The notes below the pieces were generated by a model. That model made no database searches. It was not told where the DNA came from and saw only the letters and a program-made list of their open reading frames with translations. From Capnocytophaga stomatis (GTDB lineage Bacteria; Bacteroidota; Bacteroidia; Flavobacteriales; Flavobacteriaceae), in contig NZ_CP022387.1 of assembly GCF_002302635.1 (NCBI RefSeq), forward strand, positions 1,240,001 to 1,304,000: a stretch of 64,000 nucleotides of DNA, written 5' to 3'. Of the stretch, positions 52,264 through 62,044 are shown one piece after another; within the stretch, counting starts at the first letter, position 1, and every line of letters starts with the position of its first letter. Made by a program: the position numbers and the translations under genes.

Positions 52264-53313
52264 TTACTTTTTCTCTTTAATCAGGTAAAGATACACAGGG
52301 AAATGGTCGGAATATCCCCAAGTATAATTCCCGTTGGACATACTCCGGAAGGGATATCCTTTGTAACGCCCCTGAGGATTTGCCAAATAAGATTTGTTAA
52401 ACACGGCGGCCTTCCAATAACGATAGGTTGATTTATCTTCTTTTAATAACTCTTGCGTGAAATAAATTTGGTCAAACAAATTCCAACCGTCCTGATACGC
52501 AAGCGAGCCAATGCCTTTTTTCAGCATTTCTTCCATAGGATTGTACAACCCACCCGACTTTACCTTTTCTTTTTTGCCTTCCGTTTTCAGTATTTTTTTA
52601 AAACTTGTGTTTGTCGGGTCGTCGTTAAAATCACCCATACTAAGTATCTTAGCATCAGGATTTTTAGCCAAAAGTGAATCAATTATTTTCTTATTCAGCG
52701 TTGCTGCCGCTTCGCGTTTTGGACGGCTTACTGCCTCTCCTCCACTTCTTGAAGGCCAGTGATTTACGATAAAATGCATCAACTCGCCGTCAAACATTCC
52801 GCTTACTAAAAGTTGGTCGCGTGTGTATCTTCGTTTTCCGTCCGCATCATAAATTTTCAAAGGGTGTTTTGAGGTTGAAACGGGCTTAAATACGTTTTTT
52901 TTGTAAATCAGTGCGACATCAATTCCACGACTATCGGGAGAATCATAATGTACAATGCCATAATTGTATTTTTTAAGATAATCTGTATTTATCAAATCAA
53001 CTATAACATTCTCATTTTCAACCTCACATAACCCCACAACATCAGGTGCCTGCTTGGTTACATCACTTCCTATTTCGGAAATTACTTTTGCTATTTTCTG
53101 AACGTGGTCATTATAAATCTTTGATGTCCAGCGGTCTGCCCCTTCGGGAGTGCGGTCATCGTCAAATTTACGGGGGTCGTTAATTGTGTCGAACAAGTTC
53201 TCTACATTATAAAAAGCGATTGTCCTAACCATAAATTTTTTTTCTTGTGCTTGTACTTTTAATGACATCAATAGAAAAATTGCCACAAAAAGTGAGTTGT
53301 AATATTTTTTCAT
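52264..53313 (-). CDS. Secreted endonuclease/exonuclease/phosphatase-family protein
   Basis: A 349-aa exported protein (signal peptide FLLMSLKVQAQ). The EEP fold is shown by IAFYNVENLFDT near residue 33, VVGLCEVENENV near 95 with the metal-binding Glu, HFIVNHWPSRSGG near 178, MGDFNDDP near 222 and the final SDHFPVYLYL. It could act on nucleic acid or phospho-lipids outside the cytoplasm; family members vary. Length and all active-site blocks are complete. It lies 28 bp downstream of rnhB. Confidence 0.9.
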   Translation of the reverse strand: MKKYYNSLFVAIFLLMSLKVQAQEKKFMVRTIAFYNVENLFDTINDPRKFDDDRTPEGADRWTSKIYNDHVQKIAKVISEIGSDVTKQAPDVVGLCEVENENVIVDLINTDYLKKYNYGIVHYDSPDSRGIDVALIYKKNVFKPVSTSKHPLKIYDADGKRRYTRDQLLVSGMFDGELMHFIVNHWPSRSGGEAVSRPKREAAATLNKKIIDSLLAKNPDAKILSMGDFNDDPTNTSFKKILKTEGKKEKVKSGGLYNPMEEMLKKGIGSLAYQDGWNLFDQIYFTQELLKEDKSTYRYWKAAVFNKSYLANPQGRYKGYPFRSMSNGNYTWGYSDHFPVYLYLIKEKK

Positions 53314-53341
53314 ATCTGTATTTTTTAACGCTGATTAATCT

Positions 53342-53935
53342 CTAAAATTCTAACTTCAATTGTGAGGGCAATAGTTGAAATGTCTTTCTGTGGTAGGGCG
53401 TAATACCATAATTTTCAATTGCTTTTCTATGTTCTGCGGTAGGGTATCCTTTATTTTTCTTCCATTGATACATCGGAAATTCTTCATCAATTTGTTTCAT
53501 ATAAGCATCTCGATACGTTTTGGCTAAAATGGAAGCTGCCGCAATTGTTTGTATTTTGGCATCACCCTTTATCACGCAGGCGTGCGGAACATTACTGAAT
53601 TTCACAAACTTATTACCATCAACAGCAATAAATTCAGGTTTCTCTGAAAGTTGCTCCAAAGCCTTATGCATTGCCAAAATGGAAGCCCGCAAAATGTTCA
53701 GTTCATCTATTTCGGCAGGGAATACGTGTGCCACCGCATAACAAATTGCTTCTTGTTCAATGACGGGCTTCAGCATCAGCCGCTGTTTTTCGGTAAGTTG
53801 CTTAGAGTCTGTTAATAAATCATTTTTAAAATTCTTGGGCAAAATTACCGCAGCAGCCGTAACAGGACCCGCAAGGCAACCTCTCCCCGCCTCATCTGTT
53901 CCTGCCTCATTATGTGTGTGGTAAAACAATTGCAT
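53342..53935 (-). CDS. rnhB: Ribonuclease HII
   Basis: A 197-aa RNase HII that cuts the RNA strand of RNA-DNA hybrids and removes single ribonucleotides. ATG at 53933-53935 fits the family; a longer frame adds 11 residues. Motif I is [15 protein letters not shown] (Asp-Glu), motif II VDGNKF, motif [24 protein letters not shown], with the catalytic Asp/Glu set complete. It probably leads a two-gene unit with the EEP-family gene. TATATTTG (53985-53992, minus) is a candidate promoter box. Confidence 0.95.
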   Translation of the reverse strand: MQLFYHTHNEAGTDEAGRGCLAGPVTAAAVILPKNFKNDLLTDSKQLTEKQRLMLKPVIEQEAICYAVAHVFPAEIDELNILRASILAMHKALEQLSEKPEFIAVDGNKFVKFSNVPHACVIKGDAKIQTIAAASILAKTYRDAYMKQIDEEFPMYQWKKNKGYPTAEHRKAIENYGITPYHRKTFQLLPSQLKLEF

Positions 53936-54010
53936 TTTCTGAATTTTAAAAATTAATACGCCTATCAACCTACGTTTTGTGTTGCAAATATACGTATTTT
54001 ATTAAAAAAA

Positions 54011-54040
54011 AAGAAGCCATCCTTTTTAGGATAGCTTCTT
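54011..54040 (-). terminator. Terminator of the lysozyme-like gene
   Basis: AAGAAGCCATCCT (54011-54023) pairs with AGGATAGCTTCTT (54028-54040) with one mismatch, 4-nt loop, just past the stop at 54058. T's follow on the minus strand. Confidence 0.75.
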
Positions 54041-54057
54041 AAAGCGGGAATAAATAG

Positions 54058-54705
54058 TTAAAATCTTGGCAACTTTTCAGGAATAATATGTTCTACTTCA
54101 TAGCCCGCAAAATTTTTCAAGTAATTCTGCAAAGTCGTTCCATTAGCATCGGCAAAGGCATAATTTCCTCTGCTTTTAAAATAATTCTTAACATTCTGAG
54201 CTCCTGCAAGATGAGCAGCAGCCAAAATTCCTGACTCAGTAATTTGTATGCCATTAATTCGCTTGCCTACAAACTTACTTATCTCTTTTCTCAACACCCA
54301 TTTGTTTCTTTTTACGCTTAGTGTAAAAAGTCGCTCCTGCTGTTCGGGCGATTTCAGGAATTCGTCAGCATTTTTAACGCCATAAAACTGCAATGCCGAC
54401 CTACCAAATTGGTATTTCCCCATATAGCCGAACTCGTTCACAATAAAGTAATTACCTCTGGACTCTCTGTAAGCCAACGCCTCCTTAAAACCAATAAATG
54501 TTTTTCCAATTAACGGCGGATTTAAAGTAATGTTTTTTTCATTTTCTTCTGCTGGCAGTACAGTTGCCAACTGAGGTTTTTCTACAACAAAATTTCTGTG
54601 AACTTGAATTTCTTTGATTTGCTCATCGCTGATTGTAAAGCACATACAAACAAAACTAAGCAACCCCAAAATTGTAAAAAGATACCTCCTCTTTGCATTA
54701 ATCAT
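54058..54705 (-). CDS. Lysozyme-like exported protein (putative glycan hydrolase)
   Basis: A 215-aa exported protein from ATG at 54703-54705 (the longer frame begins at TTG). After one N-terminal helix and a linker, residues ~85-200 carry the lysozyme-like pattern: LAYRESRGNYFIVNEFGY with the likely catalytic Glu, then MGKYQFGRSALQFYG, and ILAAAHLAGAQNVKNYF. This matches the peptidoglycan-lytic domain group near soluble lytic transglycosylases. Its substrate should be murein in the periplasm. A hairpin follows the stop. Confidence 0.75.
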   Translation of the reverse strand: MINAKRRYLFTILGLLSFVCMCFTISDEQIKEIQVHRNFVVEKPQLATVLPAEENEKNITLNPPLIGKTFIGFKEALAYRESRGNYFIVNEFGYMGKYQFGRSALQFYGVKNADEFLKSPEQQERLFTLSVKRNKWVLRKEISKFVGKRINGIQITESGILAAAHLAGAQNVKNYFKSRGNYAFADANGTTLQNYLKNFAGYEVEHIIPEKLPRF

Positions 54706-55028
54706 CTCATTCAATTTCTTTAAGACTTACGATAGTTTCACACAGTGAAATAATTTCTGCTTAAAATTAACGAGGGCAAAGATAATCATTTTCATCAAAT
54801 ATAAAACCCTAATACACAATGATATGTTAATAAAAACTTAAACGTTAAGCAAAATTAACACTTGTAAAAATACTCAATTTACAATTTTATCGCTTTTTAA
54901 AATTTTTGCTTTAAATGTTAATAACTCATTTACTTTTAAGCTTCTCATTACGAGTTTTTGTTTAATTTCTTACCTTTGCATCCCTATTAAACTTTATAAT
55001 TCTTGAAAAACAATCATATTAAAATCTT
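54706..55028. other. AT-rich divergent intergenic region
   Basis: About 320 bp between the lysozyme-like gene (minus) and the sulfatase-fold gene (plus). TACCTTTG at 54971-54978 fits TAnnTTTG, 50 bp before the plus-strand ATG, with TTTG 10 bp upstream of it. No further gene or RNA is seen. Confidence 0.5.
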
Positions 55029-56972
55029 ATGAGTAAATTCATTCGAACCAATGAATATTCTGTATTTTTTTATCGAATATTTTTAGCGTATTTTTTCTAC
55101 TTCATTGCCCGACTTTTATTTTTTCTGTTTAACAAAGAAATCATAGGAGAAATCAGTATAAGTCAGCTTTCAAAACTATTTCTGCTCGGAATTCAGTTTG
55201 ACACAACGGCTATTTTGTACATAAACTTGTTATTCATTTTAATGAGTATCATTCCTTTACGAATAAACACAACAAAAACATATCAAAAAATATTATTCTG
55301 GATTTATTTCCTAACAAACGGAATTGCTTATGCTACCAATTTTGTAGATATGATTTATTTTCCGTTCAGCAAATCACGTTTAACAACCGCTTCATTTGCC
55401 GTAGTTGAAAATGAACAGAACAAAACCACGATGTTTTTCACCTTTTGGGGAATGTATTGGTACGTAGTTTTGATTTTTATTCTGCTCATATCTTTATGGA
55501 TTTTCCTCTATAAAAAGAAAAAAGTGCAAGAAGTTAAAATTGCCAACGTTCCTTATTTTGTGTCATCTGTTTTAATTTTGGGAGTGATAGGCGTGGGCGT
55601 TTTGGCTGGAATTCGAGGCGGAAGCTTGGCACATTCATCGCGTCCTATTAATATTCTGGACGCAAGCCGACACGTAACAATTTCCTCACACGCCGATGTG
55701 ATTCTCAACACACCTTTTACGCTTATCCGAACCATCGGGAAGAATAAAAGCTTTAAGGAATATAACTTTGTTTCAGAAGATTACATTCAAGAAAACATCA
55801 AACCTATCAAACATTACCATCGGGAAATGACAATAAAACCCAATGTTGTGATATTTATTCTGGAGAGCTTCGGAAGGGAATACGTAGGCTGTATGAATAC
55901 GAATAGAAATATCCCCGATTACAAATCGTACACACCTTTTTTAGATTCTTTATCCAAGCATTCGTTCGTGTTTGATAATGCATACGCTAACGGAAGGCAA
56001 TCCATACACGGAATGTCCTCAGTTTACGCAGGAATTCCCACCTTTCAAGTAGCCTACACCTCATCACCTTACGTGCAACAACCCACTGAATCCGTGATTT
56101 CTATCGCCAAAGAAATGGGATACAATACATCTTTTTTCCATTCCGCACCCAATGGTTCAATGGGATTCTTAGGATTTTCAAATATTTTGGGGTTTGATAA
56201 CTACTACGGAATGACTGAATATGGCAATGATGCTGATTTTGATGGCTTTTGGGGCATTTGGGACGAACCTTTCCTACAATTTATGAATCAAGAATTCAAC
56301 AAGAAAAAACAGCCTTTTTTGGGGACAATCTTCACAGTTTCATCGCATCATCCGTACAAAATTCCCGAAAAATACGAAGGAAAATTCGATAAAGGAAATG
56401 TGGAAATGCACCAATGTATTCAGTACACGGATTACGCCCTAAAAAAATTCTTTGAAAGTGCGAAAAAGGAAGAATGGTACAAAAATACCATTTTCGTATT
56501 CACAAACGACCATCATAATCAAGTGTATTATCCTCTGTATAAACAACCTATCACAGGAAACGGAGCTACTCTTATGTTTTTTAGTCCAAATCCGGAATTG
56601 GTTGGAAAAGGTATTTCTTCAGAAATTAGCCAACAGATAGACCTTTATCCTTCTGTAGTTGATTTAATGGGCTACAACAAGCCTTTCCGTTCGTGGGGAC
56701 GAAGTTTGTTTTCCGATAAGCAGGAAACTCCCAGAGCCTACATTTCTGATGCTCACGTATATCGAATGATGCAAGGTAATTATATCTACATTTTAAATGA
56801 AGACGGAAACGTTAATGGTATTTTCAAAAAAGAAGATGAAGGACTGACTAACAACATTTTAGGAAAAGAAAACAATCCTGAGATAGAAAAAGGAATCAAA
56901 GATTTACAAGCATTTATGCAAGATTATATGCATCGGATTATACAAAGAAAATTAGGCAAAGAAGGCAACTAA
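55029..56972 (+). CDS. LTA-synthase-like sulfatase-fold phosphotransferase
   Basis: A 647-aa membrane enzyme: five N-terminal helices (residues ~10-210) and a periplasmic alkaline-phosphatase-like domain. Key blocks are VVIFILESFGREYVG with the metal Glu, ANGRQSIHGMSSVYAG with a Ser nucleophile, SHHPYKIPEKYEG and VFTNDHHNQVYYPL. This layout is that of LtaS-like transferases; in Gram-negative Bacteroidota these add phosphoglycerol or phosphoethanolamine to envelope glycans or lipids. The real substrate is not known. It has its own promoter box and shares a terminator with trxB. Confidence 0.88.
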   Translation: MSKFIRTNEYSVFFYRIFLAYFFYFIARLLFFLFNKEIIGEISISQLSKLFLLGIQFDTTAILYINLLFILMSIIPLRINTTKTYQKILFWIYFLTNGIAYATNFVDMIYFPFSKSRLTTASFAVVENEQNKTTMFFTFWGMYWYVVLIFILLISLWIFLYKKKKVQEVKIANVPYFVSSVLILGVIGVGVLAGIRGGSLAHSSRPINILDASRHVTISSHADVILNTPFTLIRTIGKNKSFKEYNFVSEDYIQENIKPIKHYHREMTIKPNVVIFILESFGREYVGCMNTNRNIPDYKSYTPFLDSLSKHSFVFDNAYANGRQSIHGMSSVYAGIPTFQVAYTSSPYVQQPTESVISIAKEMGYNTSFFHSAPNGSMGFLGFSNILGFDNYYGMTEYGNDADFDGFWGIWDEPFLQFMNQEFNKKKQPFLGTIFTVSSHHPYKIPEKYEGKFDKGNVEMHQCIQYTDYALKKFFESAKKEEWYKNTIFVFTNDHHNQVYYPLYKQPITGNGATLMFFSPNPELVGKGISSEISQQIDLYPSVVDLMGYNKPFRSWGRSLFSDKQETPRAYISDAHVYRMMQGNYIYILNEDGNVNGIFKKEDEGLTNNILGKENNPEIEKGIKDLQAFMQDYMHRIIQRKLGKEGN

Positions 56973-56978
56973 AAACAG

Positions 56979-57007
56979 AAAAGGGAACATATAAAATGTT
57001 CCCTTTT
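56979..57007 (+). terminator. Bidirectional terminator between the sulfatase-fold gene and trxB
   Basis: AAAAGGGAACAT (56979-56990) and ATGTTCCCTTTT (56996-57007) form a perfect stem with a 5-nt loop, followed by T's. It can serve both convergent genes. Confidence 0.9.
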
Positions 57008-57034
57008 TTTTGTAAAATATTAATTCAAATCTTT

Positions 57035-57982
57035 TTAACTTTCCAAAGTCATTAAATATTTTTCGGCATCCAAGGCAGCCATACACCCTGAACCTGCGGC
57101 TGTAATTGCCTGACGATAACGACTATCGGCAGCGTCACCGGCTACGAACACTCCCTCCACATTGGTTAAAGATGTCCCAGGTACGTTTTTGATATATCCT
57201 ACCTCATCAAGTGCAATGAATTCTTTGAAAACATCCGTATTTGGTTTATGCCCGATAGCAACGAAAAAGCCCGTAATCGGAATTTCAGAAATTTCTCCCG
57301 TTTTGTTATTACGTACTTTTAAGGCAGTTACTACCTGTCCGTCGCCCAAGATTTCTTCTGTTTCTGTATTGAGAAGCACCTCAATATTAGAAGCCTTCAA
57401 CACGCGTTCTTTCATAATTCGAGAAGCTCGGAACTCATCACGACGCACCAACATCGTTACTTTCTCACAGATATTCGACAGATAAAGTGCTTCCTCACAA
57501 GCCGAGTCGCCCGCCCCAACGATAGCTACTTTTTGCTTTCGGTAGAAAAAACCGTCGCACACGGCACAAGCCGAAACTCCTCCGCCCGTTTTCAAATAAT
57601 GTTGCTCCGATGGCAAACCTAAGTACTTGGCAGAAGCTCCTGTGGCAATAATCACCGTTTGTGCGTGAATTTCTTTTTCTTCATTAATCCACACTTTATG
57701 AGGCTTTTGTGAAAAATCTACCTTTGTTACCCATCCGTTGCGTATTTCCGTCCCGAAGCGTTCAGCCTGTTGCTGCAATTCCATCATCATTGCCGTGCCT
57801 GTAATTCCGTTAGGATAACCGGGAAAGTTTTCCACTTCGTTCGTTGTGGTTAATTGCCCACCGGGTTGCTCTCCCTGATATAAAACGGGGTGCATATTGG
57901 CACGTGAGGCATAAATTGCCGCTGTATATCCCGCAGGTCCTGACCCAATTATCAGGCATTTCACTTTTTCTATCTCAGCCAT
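57035..57982 (-). CDS. trxB: Thioredoxin reductase
   Basis: A 315-aa flavoprotein that reduces thioredoxin with NADPH. The FAD motif GSGPAGYTAAIYASRA opens the protein, the redox pair is CAVCDG near residue 140, the NADPH motif GAGDSACEEALYLS near 158, and the second FAD motif GVFVAGDAADSRYRQA near 283. Length is normal. It has a consensus promoter 27 bp upstream and is probably transcribed alone. Confidence 0.97.
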   Translation of the reverse strand: MAEIEKVKCLIIGSGPAGYTAAIYASRANMHPVLYQGEQPGGQLTTTNEVENFPGYPNGITGTAMMMELQQQAERFGTEIRNGWVTKVDFSQKPHKVWINEEKEIHAQTVIIATGASAKYLGLPSEQHYLKTGGGVSACAVCDGFFYRKQKVAIVGAGDSACEEALYLSNICEKVTMLVRRDEFRASRIMKERVLKASNIEVLLNTETEEILGDGQVVTALKVRNNKTGEISEIPITGFFVAIGHKPNTDVFKEFIALDEVGYIKNVPGTSLTNVEGVFVAGDAADSRYRQAITAAGSGCMAALDAEKYLMTLES

Positions 57983-58009
57983 TATTCTATTTTTTTTAAT
58001 TTAACTCTA

Positions 58010-58040
58010 CAAAAATACAGATTTTTTACAAGAAAACAAA
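58010..58040 (-). promoter_or_regulatory. Promoter of trxB
   Basis: On the minus strand TTTG (58037-58040) and TATTTTTG (58010-58017) are separated by exactly 19 bp, matching the Bacteroidota consensus. The -7 box ends 27 bp before the trxB ATG. Confidence 0.75.
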
Positions 58041-58087
58041 TATTGCTCAACGATTATTGTGATGACAATATGCTTCCTCCGAAAATC

Positions 58088-58714
58088 TTAGCTCGAAGTT
58101 TCATCTTCAGTGAAAGGAGCGTTTATGTCCGTATCATAGAAATGCTCGAAAGTTTCCCAAAAGAGGGTTTCCAATTGCACAAACATTCGCCGAAGTCTGA
58201 TTCCCGTTATTTTCTGTCTTGGGTTATGATGCACGAAGAATTGCACCTTTTCTTCACATTCTTCTTTCGTAAATTTACCTAATTCATACTGCCAAATTAC
58301 CTCGTATATGGAACAAGCCTCCCCGCCAATTTGCCGAATGGATTCATACAACTCGTCCCACGCTTTAGCTTTTTCGGTGAAATATTCCACGTATTCCTTT
58401 TCAATGCAAAGCTCTTCACGCATTGCATCTTTAATCTGAGTGAGGGCGTTGGTGTAGTCGATGATTCGGTTTATTATGACATCTTCGGGAGGGAAAAGCT
58501 CGTCTTGCGAAAGATTATCTCCATAAATTTCGTTGATAAGAAGCGTCATCAACTCGATATCTTCGTACGATTTAGGATTTTTGAACGATTGGTAAGACGT
58601 ATCCCGAATCTCGTAAATATGCACACATTGCAACATTGCGGTAAACACGGCTGTTCTTAAAGGACGGCGTTTCCTGAACATACTTTTGGTGTACGGATAC
58701 GGAGGTTTTTTCAT
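58088..58714 (-). CDS. Unknown helical cytoplasmic protein
   Basis: A 208-aa soluble protein, nearly all helical and acidic overall, with a basic start (MKKPPYPYTKSMFRKRRPLR). Segments such as IRQIGGEACSIYEVIWQYELG and RLRRMFVQLETLFWETFEHFY suggest a packed helical bundle. No family recognised. It is better in G and C than the operon to its right. It lies alone, 105 bp upstream of trxB's promoter on the same strand, and about 150 bp past the end of the PanA-type operon. Confidence 0.65.
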   Translation of the reverse strand: MKKPPYPYTKSMFRKRRPLRTAVFTAMLQCVHIYEIRDTSYQSFKNPKSYEDIELMTLLINEIYGDNLSQDELFPPEDVIINRIIDYTNALTQIKDAMREELCIEKEYVEYFTEKAKAWDELYESIRQIGGEACSIYEVIWQYELGKFTKEECEEKVQFFVHHNPRQKITGIRLRRMFVQLETLFWETFEHFYDTDINAPFTEDETSS

Positions 58715-58864
58715 AACTGATTTGTTTTTCTATTTTTTCCGTCTCTTTTGTTTTCTATTTGCGGGGCTTTGGAGGTTTTGTAATTGAAAAGATTTTTTTG
58801 AAAACTTTCAAACACGCATAAATATTTTACGGAATCTCTGTGTTTTCAATTATAAATCTATCAT

Positions 58865-59260
58865 CTAATACTTCTTTACTATTCCCGTTAAAATATTAAG
58901 CATCCCAGTAAAAATAAATGATATTCCCGCAAGAATTACAAGCAAATTCAATATAAAAATAACGCCTGCTTCCATTGAACGAAACAAAAGAAATGCTCCA
59001 AACAGTAAAATAGCAACTCCGATAAGAATTCTTTTTATTCCTAAACGTCTATACGCAGCTTTCTCGACTTCGAGTAAAATCTTCTTTTCAGATTTGTCAA
59101 TTTCTGAAAGTTTTTCAAGTACTATTTTACGTGTTTGCTCCTCAATTTGGTAATTTTCAAAAATATCGTGAAAGCTTCGGTAGGAAGTACCATTGAGTTT
59201 TTTGTCAATACAAAAATCAATAAATTCCTGCTGGGTCATATTTTGAATTGGTTTCATCAT
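58865..59260 (-). CDS. Small membrane protein, last gene of the PanA-type operon
   Basis: A 131-aa protein with a charged N-terminal half (residues 1-75, helix-rich, FIDFCIDKKLNGTSYRSFHD) and two C-terminal helices (GIKRILIGVAILLFGAFLLF and GVIFILNLLVILAGISFIFTG). No family recognised. Its first ATG overlaps the stop of the previous gene as ATGA (59257-59260), so the two are translationally coupled. It may be a small partner of the larger membrane proteins upstream. Confidence 0.65.
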   Translation of the reverse strand: MMKPIQNMTQQEFIDFCIDKKLNGTSYRSFHDIFENYQIEEQTRKIVLEKLSEIDKSEKKILLEVEKAAYRRLGIKRILIGVAILLFGAFLLFRSMEAGVIFILNLLVILAGISFIFTGMLNILTGIVKKY

Positions 59261-60102
59261 TTTTCTTTAATAGGGTTAAAGGACATTTTTTGTATTTCAG
59301 CGGTAGGACGTATTACCACTTGGGGATTGTTTTTACAGGTCTCGTCCATAATAAAAACATAATTTGTGGTTTTGTATATAAAATACCGATTTTTATCTTT
59401 TTCCTTTAAAATCGTGTCATTGTTTTTGAGTATGATGTTGAAAGTCGTTTTATCGGCAGAATTTAGTAATTTCATTCCGTCAGCTTCACCGATTTTGAGT
59501 GATAGAGGACAAAGAAAACCGACAAGAGTTATTAAAGCTATCCGTTTATCTTGGAAAAACCATAGGTATAGTATGATTAGTAGTGCTAAAAACAAATGAT
59601 GGAAATTTTTATAACTTTCGATTTCTTTAAAACATAAAAAATATAGTCCCAATAGAGTAATAATAAACCTCATTCTTGTGATTATTACCTTATTTGTCAC
59701 CCTTATATTCTTTTCTTTTTCATTACTTTTATAGCGTTCTTCTATAAAAAATCTGAATATGTAAAGGAGGCATAAACCAATAAGACCCCAAACAAAACTT
59801 GCTATATAAAAATGGGTCGAAGCCTTTACATACAAAGCTTTTAGGCAATCTTCAATAGTAAAATAATATTCAAAATTAATTCCAAATACACTTAAAAAAG
59901 ACACCAAATAAATAAAACCCAAGAGAATAAGAATTGGCACGGCAACCACTACCAATACTGGCCAATTTATTTTTTGTCGAGGTTCTTTGTACTCCTTGTT
60001 TAACCATCGTTTTGTTTTTAGATAGTAAAACCGAAGTAGTTTTTTTATTTTAAGCGAACAACAGTCAGACATATTTTTGAACACTAATAATTTATTGGAC
60101 AT
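59257..60102 (-). CDS. Multi-pass membrane protein of the PanA-type operon
   Basis: A 281-aa protein with about five membrane helices (around residues 45-75, 95-120, 145-165, 170-190 and 195-210) and a soluble C-terminal ~75 residues. The segment INWPVLVVVAVPILILLGF is the first helix after a basic Lys-rich start. No family recognised. It starts 28 bp after the 637-aa gene and overlaps the next gene by 4 bp, so it belongs to one operon with them. Possible accessory to the effector. Confidence 0.6.
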   Translation of the reverse strand: MSNKLLVFKNMSDCCSLKIKKLLRFYYLKTKRWLNKEYKEPRQKINWPVLVVVAVPILILLGFIYLVSFLSVFGINFEYYFTIEDCLKALYVKASTHFYIASFVWGLIGLCLLYIFRFFIEERYKSNEKEKNIRVTNKVIITRMRFIITLLGLYFLCFKEIESYKNFHHLFLALLIILYLWFFQDKRIALITLVGFLCPLSLKIGEADGMKLLNSADKTTFNIILKNNDTILKEKDKNRYFIYKTTNYVFIMDETCKNNPQVVIRPTAEIQKMSFNPIKEK

Positions 60103-60130
60103 CTGAATTATCTTGTTAAGCGATTTTTCG

Positions 60131-62044
60131 TTACTTCTGTTTATTTATGTTACCCAAAACACTATCTTTCTTGATTTCCGATTTGTTAGGTTCTTCAAAT
60201 GAATTTATAGAATCTTTCTTTGTTTCAATTAAAATGGTTGAATGTTGTTTCAACTCCTCTGTATTATTTTTCTCATTTTTTTCCCAATGTTTTACAGCCC
60301 AGCCGAAAAGAACAATTAGTACCAAAATCCCTGTGTAAAAACCAATTATTTTCGTTCGATATTCTTTAAAAACACCCCCGTTATGTCTTGTTATTAAAAT
60401 TAAAACTAAAAGAAAAGATATTAAACCTGTTGAGAAAACTAATAAAAATAGAATTGCACTCCAAATACTTCGCACAAACTGAAACCCTGGAATTGAGCCC
60501 ATTACAAAAGCAATGATAGCCGAAAATAATCCCATTAGTTCAATGGTTTTTACATCTCTTTTCTTTATTTCTTCATTTATTTTTTTTGTTTCACTTAATA
60601 AACTACTTATTTTTTTTAGAGGTTCAATTTGTGTTTTAAGTGTTTGATAATCTGAACTTATAATTTCATATTTATCATAGGCTTCTTTATTAGAAGTTGG
60701 TAATAAAAAGGAAGAATAGACATAAATATTATCTATCATACATTCTTGATAAACAACTCTATATATAAAGTTACTATGTTGTGAGAACCACTCCATATTT
60801 ACTTTATATTTTTTATATTCTGGTTCTAGTTTTTCTTTTATAAAAAGATCTAAATCTTTTATTTCCTCTAGCGATATTTGTTCTATGCTTAATTTTTCAT
60901 TGATTATAAGTATAATCTTTTCAATGAATTTATACTGAGGAAAATAATTTTTATCCTCCTTCTTTACTTTTTTCTTTACATCTTGATATTCGTCATACAC
61001 TTTATTTTTATCGGAACATTCTTCTAAAAATAAAGAAAAACGATTATTAACAGCATATGCATAATTAATAGAAAAAATATCGGACTCACTTTTTTTAGAA
61101 GCGAGAAAATCAATGATTTCGTCTAACTTTTGAAGATTTCTATCTATATCTTTATAATATTTAATATACAGATGTATATCTCGACAAGTATACTTTTCAA
61201 ATAGAGGCTTATTTAGTTCACAAAAAGACTTCTTTAAATAATAATTTTTATTATCTAAATAATGATTATTAATATATTCTACTATATTTCTCCAGTCTTC
61301 TCCATAGCTAAGCACTTTTTTTTCAAATGTATCATCAACCTGTTTTCCATCAATAATCGGAATGATATTTTGTTTGTTGATTTCTGCTCTTTTTTGCCAT
61401 TTAAATAGAAGAAAATTAGCTTTTTTAAGCATTTTTTCTTTTGATTCTGAATACTTGTCAGAAAAGGTTTCGATAAGTTTGATGATATATTGTATTTCTG
61501 AGGCAAAATCTTTTTTTTCACTCAATTGAATATCATAAGTACACAAGTCAAGACTTATTAAAAACAATTGATAATCTTCTCTATTAAAATTCTTTTTATC
61601 AACAGAGCGAGTATAAATATAATCTTTATCTTTTTTTAATAAAGTTTTAATTTCCCCTATAAATAGTTGATATATGGAAAACATTTTTGTTATTAAAGGG
61701 ATAGATTCTATTATCTCCTGAAAAGTAATAAACTCTATTGTTTCTTTAGTATATGGAGAAGATTCAATAATAAAATTATCTATCTTTAAAATGTCTATAT
61801 CTGAAATTCTTTTTTCTAAAATGTTTACATTGCTTTCTATATTATTATTCCCTACAAACTCTCCTTCCAAAACAGAATTGAAAAGTAACTTTATTATATT
61901 TTCAATGTCTGATTTCAAAACATAAATACTCTCAGATCCAATATCTGGATTTGAGAGTATTTGGTCTATTTTTGTATTAATTTTATCAACAATTTCTAAT
62001 GCCTCCTGTGTAGGAAATTTCTTATCGGTAGTATTTTGGCTCAT
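60131..62044 (-). CDS. 637-aa membrane protein paired with a Panacea antitoxin
   Basis: A long, charged, helical N-terminal region (residues ~1-495) precedes three membrane helices between ~500 and 585 (IELMGLFSAIIAFVMG, SAILFLLVFSTGLISFLLV, YTGILVLIVLFGWAVK) and a polar Ser/Lys-rich tail. No enzyme motif is visible. Its ATG lies 23 bp inside the end of the Panacea-domain gene. Proteins next to PanA antitoxins are often the matching toxins, and some act on membranes. That role here is inference from position; it could instead be a defence effector or an unrelated membrane protein. Confidence 0.6.
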   Translation of the reverse strand: MSQNTTDKKFPTQEALEIVDKINTKIDQILSNPDIGSESIYVLKSDIENIIKLLFNSVLEGEFVGNNNIESNVNILEKRISDIDILKIDNFIIESSPYTKETIEFITFQEIIESIPLITKMFSIYQLFIGEIKTLLKKDKDYIYTRSVDKKNFNREDYQLFLISLDLCTYDIQLSEKKDFASEIQYIIKLIETFSDKYSESKEKMLKKANFLLFKWQKRAEINKQNIIPIIDGKQVDDTFEKKVLSYGEDWRNIVEYINNHYLDNKNYYLKKSFCELNKPLFEKYTCRDIHLYIKYYKDIDRNLQKLDEIIDFLASKKSESDIFSINYAYAVNNRFSLFLEECSDKNKVYDEYQDVKKKVKKEDKNYFPQYKFIEKIILIINEKLSIEQISLEEIKDLDLFIKEKLEPEYKKYKVNMEWFSQHSNFIYRVVYQECMIDNIYVYSSFLLPTSNKEAYDKYEIISSDYQTLKTQIEPLKKISSLLSETKKINEEIKKRDVKTIELMGLFSAIIAFVMGSIPGFQFVRSIWSAILFLLVFSTGLISFLLVLILITRHNGGVFKEYRTKIIGFYTGILVLIVLFGWAVKHWEKNEKNNTEELKQHSTILIETKKDSINSFEEPNKSEIKKDSVLGNINKQK

